Shown here one piece after another: positions 9,427 to 15,795 of a stretch of DNA of 15,795 nt (position 1 is its first letter; every line of letters begins with the position of its first letter). Source of the stretch: Pezicula radicicola (lineage: Eukaryota > Ascomycota > Leotiomycetes > Helotiales > Dermateaceae); assembly GCA_003008705.1 (NCBI GenBank), contig PDUO01000158.1, forward strand, positions 1-15,795. Direction: 5' to 3'. The notes under the pieces are model-generated. The model was not told the DNA's origin. It saw only the letters and a program-made list of their open reading frames with translations, and made no database searches. Position numbers and translations under genes: made by a program.

Positions 9427-10317
9427 CTAAGCTAGTCTATATAGGTTAAAAACACCCTCTAATAACCTAGGCCAAGAATAATAGATTAGAGCTATAAAGG
9501 CTACTAAAATAATACAAGGGAAGGGCGCTAAGGCTATATTAGCTTAGGTTCTAGGCTACAAAGAGGTTATAGATAATAAAAAGACTAATAGGCTAGTTAA
9601 GGCTACTATAATAAGGGACTCTACTACTAATAATACTAGTTTTAGGGTACTAGGTACTATACTAAACTAAGATAGAGATAGAGAGTAACTAGGGAGTCTA
9701 AAACCAAGTACTTATAATAAGCTATATAGCTGGACTATAAGGAAGAGAATACTACTTACCCTATAGAACTAAAAAGGAATTAGTAAGTACCTTATTTTAG
9801 TTAAAATTAGGGTATAGCTATATAAAGTCTTACTTATATAGACTTCGAATCACTACTAATAATAAGTATAGCTATAGGTAAGTAGAGGATACTAACTACT
9901 TACTACTAAGCTATAGATAAGACTATATACTAAATACTAGAAATAAACTTATAGAGGACTTAGGGGTCCCTAAATTAAGATTAACTCTATAGGCCCTATT
10001 AGGGACTAAAAAGGGAATCTCTAGTATACTAGAGTTCTTAAAATAGACGAAAATAGCTACTAGAAAGTAGTATATAGACAGGGATATAGAGGAAGAAGAG
10101 GAGGAAGAGGAGGAGGAGGAGGAGGAGGAGGAGGGTTAAATCTACTAGCCTATTTAGCTACTTTCCTTTATTATACCTAGGGCTAGACCCTTAATGTCTA
10201 CTAAAACACAGTGAAGCTACCTATTGTATATAGATATATAGGGCTATAACAAGCCCTAGTAGTCCTACATAGTCTTAGACTTTAATACAGGACTTTAAAA
10301 GGGAAAAAAAAAAAAAA
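9427..10317 (+). mobile_element. Second LINE copy, 5'-truncated, with 14-A tail
   Basis: It starts immediately after the first copy's A tail, at a point matching 8541 (CTAAGCTAGTCTATATAG here, CTAGGCTAGTCTATATAG there). It continues through the C-terminal part of ORF2, the Glu-rich end and the 3' UTR to a 14-A run (10304-10317). About 877 bases align to 8541-9405. It retains the end of RNase H, the CCHC-like motif near 9865-9920 and the C-terminus only, so it could never make a working protein. The 5' truncation is typical of incomplete reverse transcription. It keeps visibly more CA and TG than the first copy: over the last 110 bases before the tail I count about eight versus two. The Glu-rich tract (10087-10135) is longer than in the first copy. 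Confidence 0.88.
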
Positions 10318-10328
10318 TTAGTTTCTAT
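10316..10328. repeat. Right copy of probable LINE target-site duplication
   Basis: AATTAGTTTCTAT identical to 3315-3327, directly at the end of the second copy's A tail. It therefore brackets both LINE copies together, fitting a second insertion into the tail of the first. Confidence 0.65.
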
Positions 10329-10455
10329 CTAAATAGCTTCCTCTCTTCTATATTATTAGATAAGCTATCTATAGTAGAACCTCCTCTTTTAACCCTCTTA
10401 TCCTTATATTCTTTACCTCCTTCTATCCTATAATTTCTAGTAAGATACTATACTA
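10329..10455. other. Unassigned spacer between the LINE pair and the candidate hAT-like element
   Basis: AT- and pyrimidine-rich on the plus strand. On the minus strand one frame is nearly open and reads a Lys/Arg/Glu-rich stretch (for example EGGKEYKDKRVKRGGS). It is not recognisable as the missing RNase H of the copia element to the right. It may belong to the same older sequence as 3100-3314, from which the LINE insertion would have separated it. Confidence 0.4.
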
Positions 10456-10463
10456 CCTATAGG

Positions 10464-10506
10464 TAGGGCGCTTAAACAAGGCTTAAACTAGGCTTAAACA
10501 AGGCTC
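10464..10506. repeat. Left imperfect inverted end with a CTTAAACAAGG repeat
   Basis: Three tandem words of the form CTTAAAC(A/T)AGG start at 10471, 10482 and 10493. The first is part of GCGCTTAAAC, an exact inverted match to 11453-11462. Confidence 0.6.
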
Positions 10507-11423
10507 CGAGTGACTCTAAGCAGCTCTAAGCCCACTCTAACCTAGTTTAGTATAGGCTTCGATCCGATCTAAGCTGTTTTAAGCCTAGCTCTAATTGGAT
10601 CGGAGCTAGTTCTACCCTATGTATAGTGTCTATAAAACCTTTAGAAGCTCCGATTAGCTTAAGGTTTAGTAAGGATTAGTAATTATTTACTTAGAGACTT
10701 TTATCTCTAAGGCCCTAGTCTATAATTATAATAGTCCTCTAGGGGTAGTTTTTAGTAAAACATCTAAATCTTCTATTAGATCTTTTTTAGTATTACCATT
10801 TATAGAGCTATAAGCTAAGCGAGTTTAGTTATATAACCTAAAAATGAACTTAAAATAAATACTATTAGTTTATATTAGTATATTAGTTTATATTAGTAAT
10901 AATTAGGTAGTTTAGATAAGGCTCTTTTAGTTAAGATCTAAGAGGTTTATAACTTAAAATTTAATAAGTCTTATAACTAGCTTACTAATATATATATAAT
11001 TCTGACTTAGGTAGAATATAGTACTTTATAGTATAATAGTCTTATAATAATTAGAATTACTTAAATACATTTATAGGTTCCTTTAATATTAAATTACTTA
11101 ATAAGTTTTATAAATTATACTTAATTCTTAGGTTTAGAGACGATTATAAACTTCTTATTATAAATCTATTTATTATAAGCTCTATATAAACTCTAAAATT
11201 AAACTAAAACCTATATATACTTATATTATATATAGAGACTATATAATAGTAAAAAGTACTTAATTAGGCTTAGTAGTTCTTAAGATATTAATAATTAAAG
11301 TTAGGACCTATAAGGCCCTATAGCTATAGGGGGCTTTAGGGGTTAGAACAGTTCGGAACTACTTTAGACCACTATAAACCGCTCCAAACTACGGTCCAAA
11401 CCAATCTAAACTACTTTAACCTA
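10507..11423. other. Interior of the candidate element, no gene found
   Basis: No reading frame on either strand resembles a known protein. The first 130 bases are comparatively rich in CG and CA and include a small inverted pair (CGATCCGAT at about 10560 facing ATTGGATCGG at about 10592). At about 10866-10898 a 17-bp word close to TTAGTTTATATTAGTAT is directly repeated. The middle (about 10650-11320) is TA-rich like the rest of the window. Near 11320-11335 is a small palindrome, CCCTATAGCTATAGGG. Confidence 0.5.
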
Positions 11424-11462
11424 CTAGGATCCTTTAAACTAGTTTAAACCTAGTTTAAGCGC
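11424..11462. repeat. Right imperfect inverted end
   Basis: Reads TTTAAACTAGTTTAAACCTAG then GTTTAAGCGC on the plus strand. On the opposite strand it matches the left end with exact identity over GCGCTTAAAC and about three quarters identity over the next 30 bases. Confidence 0.55.
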
Positions 11463-11469
11463 CTATAGG

Positions 11470-12480
11470 AGGGTACCTAAGTATCTAGTCTAGGTTTAAA
11501 GTAAAGTAGCTTACTATTAATACTATATATACTAGGTTAGGTCTTATTCTAAGTATAGTATATATAAGTAATCCTATATTTAATTAATATTAGTTCTATA
11601 ACTTTAGTATAGCTTTAAAATCTTATATATCTACTAGTATTAACTAATTACTTATTTCTATTAGAGTTATAATAACTATATAGTTATCTATCTTAAAATC
11701 TCTTAGTACTTTCTTAAGATATTCTTATTATCTAAGGTAGATAATCTAGTTTTATTAATCCTAAGTAATTAATATACTAAGGTAATAGTTATATAGTCTA
11801 AGGTTAGTTATATAAAAATAATTACTAAGCTTTTATTTTAACTTAGTAATCTTCTTTTTATCCTTTCTAAAAATTAATAGATTATTAATATAGATAATTA
11901 TAATTATCCCTTCTTTATAAAAGATATTATTATTAGAGTTTAAAGGTTTAAATCTAAGTTTATTAAGGAAGGTAGAGAGTATTTAATACTATACTTATAA
12001 GGCTTATTTTAGTCTATAGAATACCTTTATAGGTTTATATACTTATCTAGTTCTATTATTAAATCCCTTAGTTTATTTTAAGTAGACTCTATTATTTATA
12101 TCTCTATAGAGAAAGGTTATCTTAATATTTATCTACTTAATTTCCTAATCTAAAATAACTATAATAGTAAATAAGGCTTTATAGCTTATTAACTTAATTA
12201 CTAAGGTAAAGGTCTTATTATAACTAATACTAGCCTTTTATCTATTACTATCTATTACTATATATTACTTATCTTACTTTATATTATAGGATTTCTCCCT
12301 TTAGTCCCCTCTTATATTTATATACCTATTTTACTTTAAGAATATTTTTATCTTTAAAGTAGTCTATAAGTATCTATATTCTATTCTCTATTAATAACTA
12401 GTATTTATCCTTTATTACCTCCTTTTATAAGTTACTTTCTAATAATTTTATTATTTATTTATAAAAATTTAATTTAAAGA
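11470..12480 (-). pseudogene. Copia reverse transcriptase domain, broken
   Basis: Read on the minus strand from about 12470: KEVIKDKY then LIENRIWILI (the NGTW region), VYKYKRGLKGEI, a KARWVV-like block, YNKTFTLVIKLISYKALF, INIKITFLYRDI (family: DVKTAFLYGDI), KVFYRLK*A (family: YGLKQAP) at about 12001-12030, then IIIYINNLLIF at about 11870-11905 where the family has YVDD. Both catalytic Asp codons there are now AAT (Asn). Further left are YYLSILIT (YYLGI block) and LRIRPNLVYIV (GTRPDLAYAV block) near 11540. Besides stops replacing Gln/Trp, the frame changes once at a 10-bp tandem duplication (12241-12260). It ends near 11480 without RNase H. The family assignment is firm; activity is excluded. 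Confidence 0.85.
12241..12260. repeat. 10-bp tandem duplication that shifts the copia reverse transcriptase frame
   Basis: TCTATTACTA occurs twice in direct succession, followed by the related TATATTACTT. Copia motifs on the higher-coordinate side (12371-12388) and on the lower-coordinate side (11881-12003, 12298) lie in frames that differ by one. A net 10-base gain accounts exactly for that difference, so this duplication is the probable cause. Confidence 0.7.
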
Positions 12481-14700
12481 CTTTAACTTTTAAAGCTTAG
12501 GTTAAGAAAGTTAATAGTCTATATATTTCTATTATATTCTATATAGTCTCTTAGACTTATTTTTTATAAGTTAAAAGACTAATAGGGTTTAATAAGAATA
12601 TAGAGTAATAGAGCTTTAGATATTAATTATTAATATTATTAATATTTAATAAGATTTCTTTAGAGTATTACTATCTAGTAGTATTATTTTCTACTATATT
12701 TCTAGTATTTTAATTATCTATAGATTATTAAAATATCTAATATTTTAATTATTAAGATAAGGTTATTTTCTTTACCTTACTTCTTTAATTTATAAGGTTA
12801 ATCTTTATTCTTATTTTTACTCTTAGTAAGAATAATACTTTAACTAGATTTATCTTTATTTAATTCTCCCCTTATATCTAGTAAGATATTATAAAGGTAA
12901 TACTATTTAAGGGATTATTATTTTAGATAGTTTAAAGAGATATTATTATTAGAGTTATAAAGATCTAGATATATAATTAATAGTTTCTTAATAATATAAT
13001 AGTTAGTTATTTATATAATTTTTCCTTATAATATTAGTACTTAATATATATAGTTTCTATTATATTTAATTAACTTCCTAATTATTATCTATCTCTCTAT
13101 ACTCTTCTTTAGCTTTTTATTAATAAGATTATATACTATTAATCTAAGTATATAAAGATATTTAAAGTCTAGGTAAATATAATTTAAAACTTTAAATAGA
13201 GTCTTATATATAGTACTATATAGTTAGAAAATATAGATATATTAAGTAGTTTTTAAAAGCTTAGACTAAAAATAAATATATATTCTAGAGCTATAAGAGA
13301 GGGTTTCTATCTTACTTTATATCTAGTATCTAATATTTTTAGTTCCTCTATTTATTTCTAGGTTATATATTATACTAGGTTCTTATATAATTATATTTAA
13401 AGATATCTTAGTCCTTATCTAGTATTATAAGTTTTCTCTATTATTAAATTTAATTTAATAAAATATCTAATCTAGTCTTTTCTAGTACTTCTTATAATTA
13501 AAAAAATATTAGAATAGTTTACTTTTATATCTTATAAGATATAAAGTCCCCTCTTTTATAAAGTTATAATAAAAATATATAAAATACCTTAATCTATTAA
13601 AACTAATAATAATAAATCTTTAGATATTAATATATATTAGATTATTTAATATACTTTTAGGTTTAATCTTTCTATTATAAGGTTTCCTTTTTATCTTCTT
13701 ATTAATATAATTAATATAAGTATATATCTTTACTAGCTTATTAAAATTTATTCTATATAATATCCTAGTTAACTTCTTAAGATTTTACTTATTTAGGTAT
13801 TTAAGTTATTTATATTATAGAGTATATTTTAGTTCTATAATAAATACTAAGAAAGTTATAATTTATAATTATTATAACTTAGTTATATCTAGTATCTAGA
13901 GATCTTATTAGATTTAAAAAGGAAAATTAATCTATATTTTTCTTCTTTTCTCTTCTTTTCTATTAATAGTTCTATTATTTAATATAAGATTTACTATTAG
14001 ATTACTCTTTAATAGTTAATAATATAATAAGAGGTTAATTCTAAGTATTAAATAATAGATAGTATTTAAGAGTAATAAAATATTAAATTTTTTATTCTTT
14101 ATTCTATATTAGAGATTTATTATTCCTTTTTCTAATAATAATAGTATTATTCCTCTAATACCTTTTATCTCTTTCTTATTATCCTTAGATAGTAGTTTAA
14201 GTTTCTAAAAAGCTTATTTACTATTATAGATATATTAAGTATATCTATTATCTATAGTTTAATATTTATTATATAATAGATTAAATAATAGATAGTATAC
14301 TATATCTAATAATATAGTATATTTAGTTACTAATCTCTACTCTCTTTAAGAGGAGAAGTTTTTCCTTTTTAATATATATAATAGGAACTCTTTATAGACC
14401 CTTTAGGTACTTATTAAGCCCTTTCTTAAGTATAAACCTCTAATCTCCTAAAGTAAAAGTAAAGACCCCTTTATTATATATTAAATACTTAGACCTCTAC
14501 TCTAGTTATAACTCCTATAGATAATCTAATTTTTAATTTATAATAAAATTCCCCTTCTTATACTTATATCCTTATAAGTACTTACTATTATATATAAGGG
14601 ATATATTAGACTACTATTATATATTATTTATAAGGTATTTTTACTTTTTATAATAAGTAGTATAGTTATTACCTAGTAAGTAGTTACTAATCCTTAATTT

Positions 14701-14736
14701 ATTATTATTATCTTTTATTACTATTATTATCTTTTA
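14701..14736. repeat. Short direct repeat, about 17 bp, two copies
   Basis: TATTATTATCTTTTA occurs twice, separated by a few bases (about 14703-14717 and 14722-14736). It is probably low-complexity slippage. Confidence 0.5.
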
Positions 14737-14825
14737 TATACTATTTAGTAATAATCTTATTTTAGTAATTTATAATAATAATAAATAATAGAAGAGAATT
14801 ACTAATAAGTAAATAAGTAAATAAC

Positions 14826-14870
14826 TCTATAGTAAATTATTCTATAATAAATTATTCTATAATAAATTAC
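14826..14870. repeat. Tandem repeat, three units of 15 bp
   Basis: TCTATAATAAATTAT-type units occupy 14826-14840, 14841-14855 and 14856-14870; they differ at one base each (TAGTAA in the first, TTAC at the end of the last). The unit is a multiple of three, so it would not break a minus-strand frame; one such frame would encode a five-residue Asn/Leu/Gln-type repeat if TAG is read as mutated Gln. Confidence 0.7.
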
Positions 14871-15795
14871 CCTTAAATAATCTTTTTCCTAATAAGTATA
14901 AATTCTTTACTTTAGTCCCCCTTTCTTTCTTTTAATAATAATATTAATTTAAAACTTCTTCTACTACTATTATAATTACTTAATTATTCCTCCCCTTTAT
15001 TTAATCTTTTTCTTTTATAATTATTAATTATAATAATCCTTATAATATCTAATAGTAATTACCTTTAGTATTATAGTATTATTACTTAGACTATTAATAC
15101 TACTTCTTAACTCCCTTATTTATATTATCTTTATTATTTAAAGAACTTAGTAAAGAACNCTACTCTTTAATATATAAAGTAGTAGAGTTAAAATATTTAT
15201 AATTATTATATAAGAAAGAATAAAACTTATATAAAAGTAAGTAACCCTCCTTTATTAATAATTATTTATATCCTTATTCTTAACTTAAAAGATCTCTAAT
15301 ATTATAATTAACTATCTTAGCTAATTACTTAATAAATAATCTATTTATAATTAGACTCTAGTAAATAACTATTATTATCCTATTATACTAGTATCTTTTA
15401 TAACTAAGTAATAAGACTATACCTACTTTATAAAGGTATATATTTATTCTTTTTATATTCTAGAGACTATTAGAGGGATAAAGGGAGTAATCTTAGTAAG
15501 TTTAACTAATATTAACTTAACTTTAGAGGGTATTATAGATATTCTTTAATTTTAAGTAAGTATTATTTACCCTTCTTCTTTTTAACCTTTTTTATTAATT
15601 ATCTTAAGATAAACTTACTAGTACTAGTCTTTAATACTTCTAATAATAATAATAATACTAGTAAAGATAGATTAAATAATAGCTATAGTAGTAATAGTAA
15701 TAATAATAGTTAATAAAATAATATTATATCTAATAATACTTAAGTAATTAAGGTCTTTAGATTTCTAGAGTAATAATAATTTAATAAGGAGTTTC

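Larger units (their letters stand above)
10464..11461. mobile_element. Candidate non-autonomous hAT-like element with inverted ends
   Basis: The left side reads TAGGGCGCTTAAAC (10464-10477) and the right side, on the opposite strand, reads GCGCTTAAACTAGG. Similarity continues imperfectly for about 40 bases through TTAAAC repeats. The octamer CCTATAGG lies just outside the left end (10456-10463) and again at 11462-11469; an 8-bp duplication and a YAGGG-type tip are features of hAT elements. Problems: the octamer is itself a palindrome, the right tip would lack the last bases of the expected inverted repeat, and no transposase is visible in the roughly 1 kb. The end regions (10465-10640 and 11340-11460) keep many more CA, TG and CG than the surroundings and contain recurring GCTCTAAG or GCTCCAAAC-like words that resemble subterminal repeats. 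Confidence 0.38.
11470..15795 (-). mobile_element. Ty1/copia LTR retrotransposon, partial, RIP-inactivated, minus strand
   Basis: The only certain part is the reverse transcriptase at 11470-12480, whose motifs are those of fungal copia elements. Transcription would run right to left, so integrase, protease and gag would be expected between about 12480 and the right edge, and RNase H plus the 3' LTR to the left of 11470. The left part is missing: the reading frame stops being copia-like just before the CCTATAGG octamer at 11462-11469, and the sequence beyond the candidate element (10329-10455) does not resume it. No LTR could be recognised. The right limit is unknown and may lie outside the window. 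Confidence 0.6.
12481..15795 (-). other. Very AT-rich decayed sequence, probably upstream part of the copia element
   Basis: No domain can be named with confidence in these 3.3 kb. On the minus strand, where copia integrase, protease and gag would lie, several stretches stay open apart from TAA/TAG, for example around 14350-14560 (reading LGD*RFILKKGLNKYLKG) and 14900-14990 (Lys/Arg/Glu-rich), but I recognise no integrase zinc-binding or DDE motif and no clear protease Asp-Thr/Ser-Gly. There are many poly(T/A) and TAA-rich runs, densest at 15640-15790. No LTR, tRNA or other element is visible. A single undetermined base (N) is at 15159. Confidence 0.45.

Noticed and set aside
9427..10317. Second LINE copy as an independent insertion with its own target duplication
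   Set aside because: No separate duplication is visible. Its left neighbour is the first copy's A tail, and the only duplication found brackets both copies; a duplication made only of A residues could not be seen.
10329..10455. Copia RNase H displaced beyond the candidate element
   Set aside because: None of the minus-strand frames shows the expected RNase H motifs; the open frame is a Lys/Arg/Glu-rich stretch without copia similarity.
1..15795. Mitochondrial DNA, suggested by the high AT content
   Set aside because: The content is Fot, LINE and copia transposons with poly(A) tails and target duplications, and the bias is in dinucleotides and not only in AT. No mitochondrial gene, tRNA or rRNA is seen.
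15640..15795. CRISPR-like or satellite array in the TAA-rich right edge
   Set aside because: The repeats are irregular TAA/TAG runs without constant units or spacers, consistent with low-complexity RIPed DNA.

Overview
This window looks like a transposon graveyard from a filamentous ascomycete (Pezizomycotina), mutated very heavily by a process like repeat-induced point mutation (RIP). By eye, CA and TG dinucleotides are almost absent on either strand over most of the 15.8 kb, while TA is greatly in excess. In every recognisable reading frame the losses are those expected of C-to-T in CA and its complement: Gln and Trp codons become TAA/TAG, Cys and His become Tyr, Asp becomes Asn. I found no intact protein gene, rRNA, tRNA or CRISPR array.

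Layout. 1-236 is AT-rich flank with small palindromes. 237-2964 is a complete TA-flanked DNA transposon with 82-bp terminal inverted repeats (TIRs) and a dead Fot/pogo-type (Tc1-mariner superfamily) transposase on the minus strand. 2967-3314 is AT-rich spacer holding a short tandem repeat. 3328-9426 is an apparently full-length Tad1-like LINE on the plus strand: ORF1 with CCHC knuckles, and ORF2 with endonuclease, reverse transcriptase, RNase H and a C-terminal CCHC motif, then a 21-A tail. A 5'-truncated second copy (9427-10317) with its own 14-A tail follows directly. A 13-bp direct repeat (3315-3327 and 10316-10328) brackets the pair as a likely target-site duplication. 10329-10455 is unassigned. 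10464-11461 is a candidate non-autonomous hAT-like element with inverted ends and a flanking octamer CCTATAGG. From about 11470 to the right edge is a minus-strand Ty1/copia retrotransposon. Its reverse transcriptase is clear at 11470-12480; sequence to the right is probably its upstream part but is too decayed to assign domains.

These elements form a nest rather than a working system. The LINE pair gives a relative history: one insertion with a target duplication, then a second LINE insertion at the first copy's poly(A). The second copy keeps more CA/TG, so it may be younger or less exposed to RIP. The ORF2 frame stays in register over about 3.9 kb despite many stops, so inactivation was mostly by point mutation. 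I see no evidence of a new functional system. The most informative parts are the tandem LINE, the relatively spared DNA-transposon ends, and the unclassified element at 10464-11461.
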